Part shown: positions 1 to 9,335 of the stretch, piece by piece
Position numbering within the stretch: the stretch's first letter is position 1
Layout: the number at the start of each line of letters is the position of its first letter
Assembly: GCA_040905145.1 (NCBI GenBank)
Contig: JBBDSC010000050.1
Coordinates: forward strand, 1 to 51,587
Direction: 5' to 3'
Origin: DATGMS01 sp040905145
GTDB lineage: Bacteria; Bacteroidota; Bacteroidia; Cytophagales; Cyclobacteriaceae
DNA length: 51,587 nucleotides
Program-made: the position numbers and the translations under genes
The notes under the pieces: model-generated
The model's input: only the letters and a program-made list of their open reading frames with translations
Databases searched by the model: none
What the model was told of the DNA's origin: nothing

Positions 1-1439
1 ATTTGTTCTCCTCCGGTATTCTCCAACCAGCTCCAAATTTCATCCCTCAGTTCTTTGGCCAGCTCTTCATGTTCCGGATCGCGGATCAGATTGTTCATTT
101 CGTAAGGATCTTTTTTGATATTGTACAGTTCGTTAATGTCCCAAAGGCCATGGTTAAAGATAAATTTATATTCATCTGTTCTGACGGCGAAGATGGTAGG
201 GGTGGAAGGATAGGCCATTTCCCAATAGTATTCATAAAATATCCTATCCCTCCATTCAACCTCTTCTTTTAGAAGGAGGGGAAGGAAAGAGATGCCCTGC
301 ATTTGATCAGGTGTTTGTTCCATTCCGGCAATCTCCAATAAGGTAGGGGCGATGTCAATGTTCATCACCATTTGATCCAAAGTTATCCCCGCCTGTACTT
401 TTTCAGGATATTTGATCAAAAGAGGAACCTTCATGGACTCTTCATAGGCGTGTCTTTTGTCGATCAGCCCATGCTCGCCAAAGGAAAAGCCATTATCCCC
501 CATATAAATCACGATGGTATTTTCTTCCAGGCCATTTTCTTTCAACCAGGCGGTGACTTCCCCAATGCTTTCATCCAAAGCCATCAGGGTTTCCAGGTAG
601 GCCTTATAGAATTTATTGAATGGAATTTGACCATGGTACATATAATCCACGCCATGCCAGCTGTATCGCTGCTTTCTGACCCAATCAGGAATATCTTTAT
701 AATTGACATAGGTTTGGGGGGATAGAATAATGTCTCCGTAATATTCGCTGCTGTCATTGGCAGTCAGGTACATCGAAGGCGGGGTGACGATAGGGAGTGT
801 GTCATACATGCCTTCATGCCTTTCAGCGGGCATGAATTCTGAATGAACTGCTTTATGGGAGAGATAAAGCATAAATGGTTCCTCTTTTCCCAGTCCATTA
901 AGCCAATCGAGGGCATGTTCGGTCAATAAATCAGAAGTATAGCCTCCTTCGGTTTGTGGCACCCGCTTTCCATTAATATTGAAAGTTGGGTCATAATAAA
1001 CCCCTTGGCCCCTAAAGCTTACCCATTGGTCAAAACCAGGTTGGGGCATATCATCGGTACTGCCCATGTGCCACTTACCAAAAAAACCCGTTTTATAACC
1101 CATCTCCTGTAGGTATTCAGGGAAGAAGGTCAAGCCCTCAGGAAGCGGAGCGCTATTGTCCACTATGGTATGGGTATGGGCATATTGTCCTGTAAGAATG
1201 GATGCCCTGCTGGGAGAGCAAAGTGACGTACTGACAAAAGCATTGCTCATATGTGCTCCTTCTTTAGCCAACTGATCCATGTGGGGGGTCTGTAATCCCG
1301 GTACCGCTCCCGTGAAACCCATAAAATCATATCTATGGTCATCAGAAAGAATGAAAACAATATTTGGCTTTTTTTGTTGGGCCAAAACGGCAAAGGCACC
1401 AGCCATTAAAAATAAAATGAGCGAAAGGTTTTTTTTCAT
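1..1439 (-). CDS. Sulfatase, type I formylglycine-dependent (partial at left edge)
   Basis: An exported arylsulfatase-family enzyme that hydrolyses sulfate esters, probably on polysaccharide fragments. The ATG at 1439 gives a signal peptide (MKKNLSLILFLMAGAFAVLA) followed by the family opening PNIVFILSDDHR, which carries metal-binding aspartates. The maturation motif C-S-P-S-R starts at Cys74, the residue converted to formylglycine by an anaerobic- or FGE-type maturase. GKWHMG and the later GDNGFSFGEHG are also typical. About 479 codons are visible and the frame is still open at base 1, so the C-terminus lies outside the window; most of the family length (about 480-550 residues) is present. 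It follows SusC and SusD on the same strand, after a hairpin terminator, which suggests sulfated-glycan use. The exact substrate and S1 subfamily cannot be read here. Confidence 0.93.
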   Translation of the reverse strand, partial: MKKNLSLILFLMAGAFAVLAQQKKPNIVFILSDDHRYDFMGFTGAVPGLQTPHMDQLAKEGAHMSNAFVSTSLCSPSRASILTGQYAHTHTIVDNSAPLPEGLTFFPEYLQEMGYKTGFFGKWHMGSTDDMPQPGFDQWVSFRGQGVYYDPTFNINGKRVPQTEGGYTSDLLTEHALDWLNGLGKEEPFMLYLSHKAVHSEFMPAERHEGMYDTLPIVTPPSMYLTANDSSEYYGDIILSPQTYVNYKDIPDWVRKQRYSWHGVDYMYHGQIPFNKFYKAYLETLMALDESIGEVTAWLKENGLEENTIVIYMGDNGFSFGEHGLIDKRHAYEESMKVPLLIKYPEKVQAGITLDQMVMNIDIAPTLLEIAGMEQTPDQMQGISFLPLLLKEEVEWRDRIFYEYYWEMAYPSTPTIFAVRTDEYKFIFNHGLWDINELYNIKKDPYEMNNLIRDPEHEELAKELRDEIWSWLENTGGEQ

Positions 1440-1468
1440 TGGATTTTGGGGTTAATCTGCAAATGTTT

Positions 1469-1525
1469 TGCCACAAAGGCACGAAGTTTTCTTCTTAAAC
1501 CACAAGGAGCACAAAGCTTTTTAAT
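1469..1525. repeat. Degenerate CACAAAGGCAC-type intergenic repeat
   Basis: Between the sulfatase start and the SusD stop lies a run with CCACAAAGGCACGAAG followed by CCACAAGGAGCACAAAG. This resembles the degenerate CACAAAGGCAC repeat common in Bacteroidota intergenic DNA. It is a single copy in this window and its function is unknown. Confidence 0.4.
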
Positions 1526-1651
1526 TAACTCATCAACAGATTCTTTTCCTGATCTAAAATCGTGAAAACCGCCAACAGAACAAAGGCTATTGTAATAGGA
1601 AAGAAAAGCTTTTTCTTAAGTTAAAAACGGATTTGTGAAAACAGAAAAACA

Positions 1652-1673
1652 AGAGTGCCTTTAAAGCCACTCT
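1652..1673 (-). terminator. Hairpin terminator after SusD
   Basis: AGAGTG and CACTCT form a 6-bp perfect stem around a 10-nt loop, 24 bases beyond the SusD stop. On the minus strand it is followed by a T-rich run (TGTTTTTCTG). It probably ends the SusC-SusD transcript or attenuates read-through into the sulfatase. Confidence 0.6.
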
Positions 1674-1696
1674 GTTTTTCTTCAACAACAGGTTTA

Positions 1697-3187
1697 TTAA
1701 TTATAGCCGGGATTTTGCTCCAATGTCCCTCCGCTAATGTCTATTTCCGATTGGGGAAGCGGGAACACTTCATGTTTGCCGGGAACCCAGGTAATGCCCA
1801 GTTCGGAAAATACTTCCTGGGCACGGCCCTGCCTGACCAGGTCAAAATAGCGCTGCTGTTCCATGGCCAGTTCAACCCTTCGTTCATGCCAAATGGCAGT
1901 TCTTAATTCATTTTGATTGGTGACAGTCACATTAGGTAAGATCTCAGGATTCCCCTGCCGGGCCCTTTCGCGTACCAGATTAAGATAATCCAGGGCCACA
2001 TCGGGATTTCCCAGTTCATTGGCGGCTTCTGCGGCTATCAGCAGGATGTCCGCATATCTCAATATCCTGATATTGGCCCCACTGTTCTGAAAGCCGATCG
2101 AAGGCATTTGCGGGAGATGAGCTTTGCGGTTAAATTTTGCATCAGCTCCCATATTGGGATCTGCCTCGACCACTTCTCCGGAAGGAAGGGTTTCTCCATT
2201 ATAAATGATCGTGGCATCCTTCCTGGGATCACCTTCTTCATAAGCTGCTTCCAAATCATCTGAAGGGCTATTGAACCCCCATCCATTGTTGGGATCTCCC
2301 CGGATTCCCTGCACCTGGTTAAACTGATGTCCTCCGCCCCCCTGTTCCAGGGCCACTGCGGAAACTTCAAATAAACTTTCTGAAGAATGTTCTCCTTCTT
2401 GTCTGAAAATCCCCAAATAATCAGGATAAAGAGCATATTCATTGGAATTGATCACGGCAACCGCATTATCATAGGCTCCCTGATAATCATCCTGGAATAA
2501 ATTCACCTTGGCCAGAAATCCCTGGGCAGCTCCACTGGTTGCTCTCCCCAAATCCTCTGCGTCGTATTCCGACTTCGAGGGAAGGTTATCCATGGCAAAT
2601 TCAAGGTCTGCAATGATAAAATTATACACTTCTTCTGTGGGATTACGGGTTTGCTGATATTCCTCAGGATTTAATGGACGCTCGATAATAGGAACATCTC
2701 CATAAGTTCTGACAAGGAAAAAATAAAAATAGGCCCTGAGAAATCTAGCTTCACCCAGTAATCTATCCCTTAATGAGGCATCCATATCTATATTTGGAAC
2801 ATTTTCTATTACCTGGTTGGCACGGAATACCCCCTGATAGTATCCTCCCCAGATACCGGCAGATGCTGTATTGTTGGCATCATGGGTAAAATTGTTGATA
2901 TCCTCAAGGAATGCGGCATCCCCTGGAACACTGCCTTTTTCTGCATCATCGGAAGCGATATCCGTCACACCGATGTAGGAGAAAACATGCACATTAAAGC
3001 TCCGCAAATGGCTGTAAATAGCATTTACTGCCTGTTCCGCATGTTCAGCTGTTTGGAAGAAACTGTCTTGGGTAAGTACGGCCTTTGGTGATTTCTCAAG
3101 GTAGTCTTCTGCGCAAGATAGCATCAACATCCCTACAGAAGTAGAAAAGATCAAAGCCCAGAAAGAATTTTTTATTAGCGTTTTCAT
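1697..3187 (-). CDS. RagB/SusD family nutrient-uptake outer-membrane lipoprotein
   Basis: The surface glycan-binding lid of a SusCD transporter. The protein has 496 residues, within the family range. The N-terminus is a lipoprotein signal ending LMLSC, with the lipidated cysteine at residue 25. The family pattern is clear: an N-terminal TPR-like region containing RFLRAYFYFFLVRTYGDVPII (about residues 146-166), then the C-terminal part with ILRYADILLIAAEAANELG and the RRVELAMEQQRYFDLVR block near the end. It starts 18 bases after the SusC stop, so the pair is one transcript. The substrate is not evident; the adjacent sulfatase suggests a sulfated polysaccharide. Confidence 0.95.
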   Translation of the reverse strand: MKTLIKNSFWALIFSTSVGMLMLSCAEDYLEKSPKAVLTQDSFFQTAEHAEQAVNAIYSHLRSFNVHVFSYIGVTDIASDDAEKGSVPGDAAFLEDINNFTHDANNTASAGIWGGYYQGVFRANQVIENVPNIDMDASLRDRLLGEARFLRAYFYFFLVRTYGDVPIIERPLNPEEYQQTRNPTEEVYNFIIADLEFAMDNLPSKSEYDAEDLGRATSGAAQGFLAKVNLFQDDYQGAYDNAVAVINSNEYALYPDYLGIFRQEGEHSSESLFEVSAVALEQGGGGHQFNQVQGIRGDPNNGWGFNSPSDDLEAAYEEGDPRKDATIIYNGETLPSGEVVEADPNMGADAKFNRKAHLPQMPSIGFQNSGANIRILRYADILLIAAEAANELGNPDVALDYLNLVRERARQGNPEILPNVTVTNQNELRTAIWHERRVELAMEQQRYFDLVRQGRAQEVFSELGITWVPGKHEVFPLPQSEIDISGGTLEQNPGYN

Positions 3188-3205
3188 GTCGTTTTAATTT
3201 TTGGG

Positions 3206-6200
3206 TTAGAAGTTAGCCGTAACACCTATATTAAAAGTTCTCGCAATAGGGTACACGCTATTGTCATAGCCCGTTCCAAGAAGGTTTCCTCCTCCGATTT
3301 CAGGTGTGTATCCACTGTAGTCGGTAAGGGTGAATACATTGGTTCCAGAAAGGCACAGGCGGAGATTACTGAATTCGAAGTTATTGATGGCCAGATTGCT
3401 GAAACTATAGCCAAGTTGGATATTCCTTAATCTCAGATAAGAACCATCCTCAATAAACCGATCAGAAACTTCATAATTATGCCCTCCATTGGTCACTCTT
3501 GGTTCTGAATCACTGGTGCCCTCACCGGTCCACCTGTCCAGAAAAACGGTTTCAAAGTTATAGGTATTGAACCGGACCTGCCTTTTGGCATTGTATATTT
3601 CATTGCCATAAGTCCCATTAAAATCCGCCCGTAAGTCAATTCCTCTGAAATTGAATCCAACATTGAATCCGAAAATATAATCCGGAATAGGACTACCCAA
3701 TATTACCCTGTCGTTGCTATTGACCGTACCGTTTCCATCGGTGTCTTGAAATATCAGATCACCGGGCTCTTCAGGGCCCCGGGTTGGAGAATTGTCAATC
3801 TGGGATTGGTTTTGGAAAACACCAAGGGTTTTATAGCCATAATAATGACCTATGGATTCGCCCACGATTGTTCTTGAACCAAACAAATTGCTTATCCCGA
3901 CGGCTCCACCAATAATGGCCTCTTCACCCCGGCCCAGATCAAGGACCTTATTGTTTACCGTAGAACCTACTATACCCACATTGTAGCCAAAGTTTCCTTT
4001 TTGATCTCTCCAGTTCAAGCTCAGGTCCAGGCCTGTATTTTCTACACTGGCGGCATTGATCACCGGGTTATTGGCAGAACCCACATAAGCAGGTATAGGG
4101 ACCTCTACCAGGATATCATTGGTCCTTCTGTAATAATAATCCAGTTCCCCGGTCAGCCTTTCTTCTAAGAGGCCAAATTCAAATCCAATATTGGAGGTGA
4201 CGGTTTCTTCCCATTGGATAAAAGGGTTGGCCAATTCTGTGATGGTGGCGCCATAAATCAAGGATTCATTTGCTCCAAAGACAGCATTCTCATTCCCTGT
4301 TACTATTGGGATACCTTCATACTCATCGATTTTGTCATTACCTATAACACCATAACTCCCTCTTATCTTTAAATTACTTACCGTGTTTTGATCTTGCATA
4401 AAGCCTTCTTCGATCAATCTCCAGCCCAAAGCAATGGAAGGAAAATCCCCGTATCTTCTTTCACTCCCAAACCGGGAAGAACCATCCCTTCTATAAGTAG
4501 CTGTTAGCAGGTATTTTTCATTGAATGTATAATTTACCCGGAATAAAATGGAAGTCATGGACCAATCCCTGGCTAAATTGTTATTGGTTTGACTGGTTTC
4601 CTCCCCGGCATTCAAATACCAAAGGGCAGGATCTTCTCCGGGTAGACTCAACCTCTCTCCGCTGAGTTCTTCATAATAAAAGTTTTGGGATGTGTAGCCC
4701 CCTAATAATGTCAGACGGTGCCTGTCCCATTCCTGTTCATAATTAACCGTATTTTCCCAAAGCCAGTTTTGTGTTCTGTTATTGCTGACATTGATGCTAT
4801 TGTTGACATTTTGTTGGGTAGGGGAGACATAATATTCCGGTGTAAAGCTCTTGTTATCAAGAAAAGCGTAATCAAAACCCAGGTTTGACCTGAAGGTGAA
4901 ATTCTCTAAAAAATTCACCTCCCCAAAGAAATTGCCCACGGCCCGGTAACTGTTATGGTCATTGTTTATATTGTACTCCAGCTGGGCGGCGGGATTCCCT
5001 ACCGGCGAGGTATCGATATAACTACCATCTTCATTCCGGGGATCAAATGTTGGATAGGTCCGATAGGCGGTTCCCACAATGCCACTTGGTTCATCCTGCC
5101 TTTTGAAATAGATAAAGGAGAGGTTATGTCCAAAGTTGACCGCGTCTGAAGCTTGGTATTGGTTGTTCAGCCTCACGGTCAATCTTTCAAATTCCGATTC
5201 TTTTACCACGCCTGCCTGGTTGAAATAATTGACACTGAAATTATAATTGGTATTAGCGGACCCCCCTTGTGCGCCTATATTCACATTGGATATAGGGGCC
5301 GAATGGAAGATTAAATCCTGCCAATCTGTTCCTTCTCCGAACTCGTTTACATCATAATCAGGTTCAATGCCCACATTTTGGTTCAGTTCATTGGCCAATT
5401 GGGCAAATTGGCGGGCATTCACCAGATCAATTCTATTGGCGACATTTTGTACGCCTGTGTAGGCATCCACATTAATGGTCATCTCTTTATCAAAAGTACC
5501 CTGCTTAGTGGTGACTATAATTACGCCATTGGCACCTCTTGAACCATAGATGGCCGTCGCGGAAGCATCTTTAAGTACCTCTATGGATTCCACATCATTG
5601 GGATTGATGAAATCAATATCATCGAGCAGCATTCCATCAACCACAAACAAAGGGTTCGCGTTATTTAAAGTACCTACTCCTCTAATCCGTATGGTGGTCC
5701 CTGAACCGGGTGCTCCCGAACCGGAAGTGACCTGAACCCCACTTACCCGGCCCTGAAGGGATTGGGTAACATTGGGGGTGGGAAGCCTGGAAATTTCTTC
5801 TGATTTGATGGCCGAGATGGAGCCTGTCACATCGCTTTTTCTTTGAATACCGTAACCCACTACCACTACTTCATCCAAACTTTGGGTATCTTCCCCCAAA
5901 ATAACATCCAGGGTGGTTCGGCCCTCGAGAGGAATTTCCTGTGACTCAAACCCAACAAAGGAAAAAACCAAAATAGCTTCTGGAGAAGCTGTCGTCAGGG
6001 AATACACTCCATCCAGATCTGTTACAGTTCCATTATCTGTTCCGCTTTCTAAAATATTTACCCCAGGAATGGTTTCACCATCCGGATCGGTAACGGTTCC
6101 TGTAACGGTGGTTTGTTGGGCATGGGAAGGAAGCGAAAAAACCAGCAGCACTGCTATAAGAAATAAGGGCAACCTGATCAGGTATCGGGGAACTACAGAT

Positions 6201-6235
6201 AATTCCCCTCTCCCTTTTCGTAAAATGCTTCTCAT
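3206..6235 (-). CDS. SusC/RagA family TonB-linked outer-membrane transporter
   Basis: The barrel of the SusCD glycan importer, 1009 residues. The order is: signal peptide to about residue 39 (…LPSHAQ), a carboxypeptidase-D-regulatory-like domain (about 43-115; VTGTVTDPDGE, VFSFVGFESQE), a TonB-box-like DEVVVVGYG, the plug (about 130-245) ending in the SusC signature ANGVIIVTTKQG, then the beta barrel ending in Phe (VTANF), the usual BAM recognition end. The ATG at 6235 precedes a long basic N-terminal stretch; a shorter start is possible but no better ATG is seen. It is followed closely by susD. No sigma or anti-sigma (FecI/FecR) genes or hybrid two-component regulator lie beside it. Confidence 0.96.
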   Translation of the reverse strand: MRSILRKGRGELSVVPRYLIRLPLFLIAVLLVFSLPSHAQQTTVTGTVTDPDGETIPGVNILESGTDNGTVTDLDGVYSLTTASPEAILVFSFVGFESQEIPLEGRTTLDVILGEDTQSLDEVVVVGYGIQRKSDVTGSISAIKSEEISRLPTPNVTQSLQGRVSGVQVTSGSGAPGSGTTIRIRGVGTLNNANPLFVVDGMLLDDIDFINPNDVESIEVLKDASATAIYGSRGANGVIIVTTKQGTFDKEMTINVDAYTGVQNVANRIDLVNARQFAQLANELNQNVGIEPDYDVNEFGEGTDWQDLIFHSAPISNVNIGAQGGSANTNYNFSVNYFNQAGVVKESEFERLTVRLNNQYQASDAVNFGHNLSFIYFKRQDEPSGIVGTAYRTYPTFDPRNEDGSYIDTSPVGNPAAQLEYNINNDHNSYRAVGNFFGEVNFLENFTFRSNLGFDYAFLDNKSFTPEYYVSPTQQNVNNSINVSNNRTQNWLWENTVNYEQEWDRHRLTLLGGYTSQNFYYEELSGERLSLPGEDPALWYLNAGEETSQTNNNLARDWSMTSILFRVNYTFNEKYLLTATYRRDGSSRFGSERRYGDFPSIALGWRLIEEGFMQDQNTVSNLKIRGSYGVIGNDKIDEYEGIPIVTGNENAVFGANESLIYGATITELANPFIQWEETVTSNIGFEFGLLEERLTGELDYYYRRTNDILVEVPIPAYVGSANNPVINAASVENTGLDLSLNWRDQKGNFGYNVGIVGSTVNNKVLDLGRGEEAIIGGAVGISNLFGSRTIVGESIGHYYGYKTLGVFQNQSQIDNSPTRGPEEPGDLIFQDTDGNGTVNSNDRVILGSPIPDYIFGFNVGFNFRGIDLRADFNGTYGNEIYNAKRQVRFNTYNFETVFLDRWTGEGTSDSEPRVTNGGHNYEVSDRFIEDGSYLRLRNIQLGYSFSNLAINNFEFSNLRLCLSGTNVFTLTDYSGYTPEIGGGNLLGTGYDNSVYPIARTFNIGVTANF

Positions 6236-6758
6236 AAGCTTGATGTTTTGGGCGTTGTAAAATTGGGCTCATTTCCAATAAATCAGAATTTAGGTGAAAT
6301 CAACCCTTAAGCTCAAGCCATAATCAAATAATATTCCAATTTATAAATATATTAATCTAATTTTCAGCAGCTTTTTTATACTAATCAAGAAGTTGTAATG
6401 ACGAATGAAAACTGTCCTGCATTAAATATCCTAAACAAATTTTATTCGTTCAAGGCACATAAAAAGTGGTTTAAGCAAACAGATGGCTTCCCTTTCTCTA
6501 TTTTTTCTGAATTATATCCTGAAGTATTAGTTGGATATGTCGGCGGTGTCATTGTCCATGGTCACTTATAATTTTTGGCGGAAATCGCTGGAACCAAAAG
6601 GGCTATGTATTTCCAAACAACTTATGGGAATAATTTTCCTCAGTATTGGGTTCAAAAGCCTCAAGTAGGTTAAGGGGTGGATCATCTATTCAAATTCCTC
6701 CTAAAATCAAAAATCCAATGAACGCTATCAACTACACCATCTCATTATACTACTCCAT
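6236..6758. other. Intergenic region upstream of susC
   Basis: About 520 bases without a convincing gene. It must hold the susC promoter and the 3' end of the TIG/NHL transcript. I could not find a full Bacteroidota -33/-7 promoter pair (TTG, TAnnTTTG) or a clear terminator. The stretch is AT-rich near susC. Short open frames have no coding look. Confidence 0.4.
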
Positions 6759-8639
6759 TTATTCCAATATCATTTTACGAATGAGGTGGTTTTGATAATC
6801 TGCCACATAAATAGTATCCTGTGAAACTATGGCAATGCCAGTTGAATTGTTGAACCTAGCTGTACTACCAATACCATCTAAAATTCCCTCCTCGCCAGTC
6901 CCAGCCAAGGTGCTAACCTCTCCTGAGGGGGTAATCCTCTGGATTTGATGGTTTTCTGTATCAGCTACATAAATATTTCCCTCAGCATCTACTCCTACTC
7001 CACTCGGACTATTAAACTGGGTAGCTCCACCTAATGTACTGATTACCCCCTCAGGGGTGATCTTCCGGATGAGGTGGTTTCCTTTATCAGCCACATATAC
7101 ATTACCTTGAGTATCTGTTGCTACTCCACTTGGAGATTGGCTTATACTGGTCAGAGTACTGATTATTCCAGTTTCAGTAATCTTAAGGATGCTAGGCTCT
7201 TTATTGTCATTGTTACCTCCATCAGCCACATAGACATTACTTAGATTATCTACTGCAATTCCACTTGGTTGGTTAAAAAATGCGGTAAAACATTCAGTAC
7301 CTTTACTAAATGTGCAATTTTGCAAGGTGGTCATAAAGCCGGTTGTAGTAATTTTGCGGATTCGGTTACTTTCAGTATCAGCTACATAGATATTCCCCTG
7401 TGCATCTACTGCTACACCAAGAGGATTATTAAAAATGGCGTCGACATTTATGCTCTGAAAAAGAGGGCCTTGGTTGCTAATGGTCAAAGTGCTAACCTCT
7501 CCTTCGGGAGTAATTTTCCGGATACGGTTGTTTCCAGTATCCGCCACATAGACAATACCATCTGTATCTACTGCTATTCCATATGGATGGTCAAACATCG
7601 CGATATCTCCACTTCCATCAAGAAATGCTGGTTTGCCATTCCCTGCCAGTGTGCTTACGGTATACACTTTAATGTAGGTGAAGGTATTAAGCGAATCGAT
7701 TTTATCATTTACCTGAACAGCAATCGGTCCGGTGTCGGCCCCTTTGGGTACTTCTACTCTTAGCTGATTGGGATTAGCTTCTAAAACCTTCGCCTCTTTG
7801 TTATTAAACATTACTTTAACTGAATCATTAACGGTACCAAATCCGGAACCATTAATGGTTACCTCGGTATCGTAAGGTCCTTCAGTTGGCGAAAAATCTG
7901 AAATGGCCACATCGGGTTGAATCCAGTCCGGATTGACATCCCTAAAAATCCGGATGGTACCCCTATTCGCAATTTTATCCTCCGGATCTGGACCTTTTCC
8001 AAGCATTACCAGGCATTTGGTAACGTTCGTTATTTCCCGCGCATTTTCCGAAACCGTTCCGGAGATTATCCAAAGCGCCTGGTAAGGAATATTATCAAAG
8101 ACCCCATTCCCTTCTTCTACTTTATAGAAGATGGTAAAATTATTGTTATTTCCCGACACATAACCTGTACCTGAACCCCTGTCCAGACCACTGGGGAATT
8201 GGGGATAATCATCATGGCCCACAGAGAAATAGCTAACATCGGCCACAAAGGTATTTTGTTGATTGGATAGTAGGATTGTTTCCTCGTATTTACCATAAAG
8301 AGAATCAACATTGGCCGGAACTTTTTCATCATAAATACAGTCGTGTTCAATAGTATATTTTTTCCCAACACTATTGGAACCATTAAAGGTTATTTCTGGC
8401 GGATCGTTTCCTTCATGAATAGCCATTCCATTTCGTACAATCTTATCCAGGAAATTATCTACATTTCGTATATCTTTTGGGATATCCCTGGTAAAGATAC
8501 TGTCCAGAACCTCTGATGGAAAATCATACCTTGTCAGAACCGGTGTAGGCACATCATCAAAAACAGTACAGCTGACAAAGTTTAATAGTATCAAGCCCCA
8601 GGCAAGAATAAAGTGGCTCCAAGTAGTTGACGGTTTCAT
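6759..8639 (-). CDS. IPT/TIG and NHL-repeat lipoprotein
   Basis: A surface or periplasmic lipoprotein of 626 residues. The signal ends FVSC with the lipidated cysteine at residue 24. After an N-terminal region of about 210 residues that I do not recognise comes an IPT/TIG immunoglobulin-like domain (about 240-320; SPTEGPYDTEVTINGSGFG). Then follow five to six NHL repeats to the end, recognisable by repeats of GIAVDxxGxxYVADTGNNRIRKITPEG, forming a beta propeller. Such TIG plus NHL proteins often sit in Bacteroidota SusCD loci, and a role in glycan binding at the surface is possible. It lies on the same strand 520 bases upstream of susC, so it probably has its own promoter. No catalytic residues are apparent. 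Confidence 0.88.
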   Translation of the reverse strand: MKPSTTWSHFILAWGLILLNFVSCTVFDDVPTPVLTRYDFPSEVLDSIFTRDIPKDIRNVDNFLDKIVRNGMAIHEGNDPPEITFNGSNSVGKKYTIEHDCIYDEKVPANVDSLYGKYEETILLSNQQNTFVADVSYFSVGHDDYPQFPSGLDRGSGTGYVSGNNNNFTIFYKVEEGNGVFDNIPYQALWIISGTVSENAREITNVTKCLVMLGKGPDPEDKIANRGTIRIFRDVNPDWIQPDVAISDFSPTEGPYDTEVTINGSGFGTVNDSVKVMFNNKEAKVLEANPNQLRVEVPKGADTGPIAVQVNDKIDSLNTFTYIKVYTVSTLAGNGKPAFLDGSGDIAMFDHPYGIAVDTDGIVYVADTGNNRIRKITPEGEVSTLTISNQGPLFQSINVDAIFNNPLGVAVDAQGNIYVADTESNRIRKITTTGFMTTLQNCTFSKGTECFTAFFNQPSGIAVDNLSNVYVADGGNNDNKEPSILKITETGIISTLTSISQSPSGVATDTQGNVYVADKGNHLIRKITPEGVISTLGGATQFNSPSGVGVDAEGNIYVADTENHQIQRITPSGEVSTLAGTGEEGILDGIGSTARFNNSTGIAIVSQDTIYVADYQNHLIRKMILE

Positions 8640-8717
8640 AAGGTGAATTAGTTTAAATACCCATTAGAAAACGAATTTCTTTAGATTAACCCGTTCATAT
8701 TACTACGAAAGCAGATA

Positions 8718-9335
8718 TTAAAATTTTAGTTTTAATTTTTTGTCTTCAAAAGATTCAAAGGTTTTTTCCGTAGTTTTACCATAACGCCCCATCAGCACTT
8801 CGATCAGAATAGAAATAAGGCTGACAAAGAAGATAATGATCAAGGAATAGGTGGATATCAATCCCAACTTGTTTTCATTTATGGATTGCTCTGTCCATGC
8901 TTTATATTTTTCTTCCGGAGAACCGAACCCTTCCCGTATAAGATCGGCGTCAGATTGAATATAAGGATTTGCTTTCTTGAACTCCTGTGCAACATAGGTA
9001 TATTCATTTCCTTTGACATAATAACTTATTTGATCATCGTAACCCCTATAGGAAAAGGTGCCTTCAATAAAATATTTGGTATGCGCATATATAGTAGCTA
9101 TTAGAGCAAGGAAAAGTAAAATTGAAGCAATTTTAGTATGATTCTTCATACGCGTACTCCATCTGCCCTTCAATAAAAACGAAACCAACAGATTGACCAC
9201 CAACGCAATGATACTGGCTAAAGCCGTATAATACCAGGTCATTTCATCTATAACCAGCAGTTGGGAGAGGGCACCGCCAAAAAGTCCGAACAACACCGTC
9301 AACAACGCTGCCCTATATCGTAATAATTTAATCAT
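8718..9335 (-). CDS. Unknown four-helix membrane protein
   Basis: A 205-residue membrane protein I do not recognise. Hydrophobic segments fall at about residues 7-27, 37-56, 70-90 and 157-182. Between the third and fourth is a soluble, tyrosine-rich region of about 65 residues (SYRGYDDQISYYVKGNEYTY…). The C-terminus is charged and cytoplasmic-looking. Its ATG overlaps the stop of the upstream gene by 8 bases (ATGATTAA), so the two are translationally coupled and likely act together. It is not an ABC, MotA or two-component protein as far as I can see. Confidence 0.7.
   Translation of the reverse strand: MIKLLRYRAALLTVLFGLFGGALSQLLVIDEMTWYYTALASIIALVVNLLVSFLLKGRWSTRMKNHTKIASILLFLALIATIYAHTKYFIEGTFSYRGYDDQISYYVKGNEYTYVAQEFKKANPYIQSDADLIREGFGSPEEKYKAWTEQSINENKLGLISTYSLIIIFFVSLISILIEVLMGRYGKTTEKTFESFEDKKLKLKF

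Noticed and set aside
372..725. Plus-strand open frame inside the sulfatase
   Set aside because: The minus strand encodes a clear sulfatase with Cys74 motif, signal peptide and metal residues.
7269..7763. Plus-strand open frame across the NHL repeats
   Set aside because: It is an antisense shadow of a repeat protein; repeat periodicity keeps both strands open.
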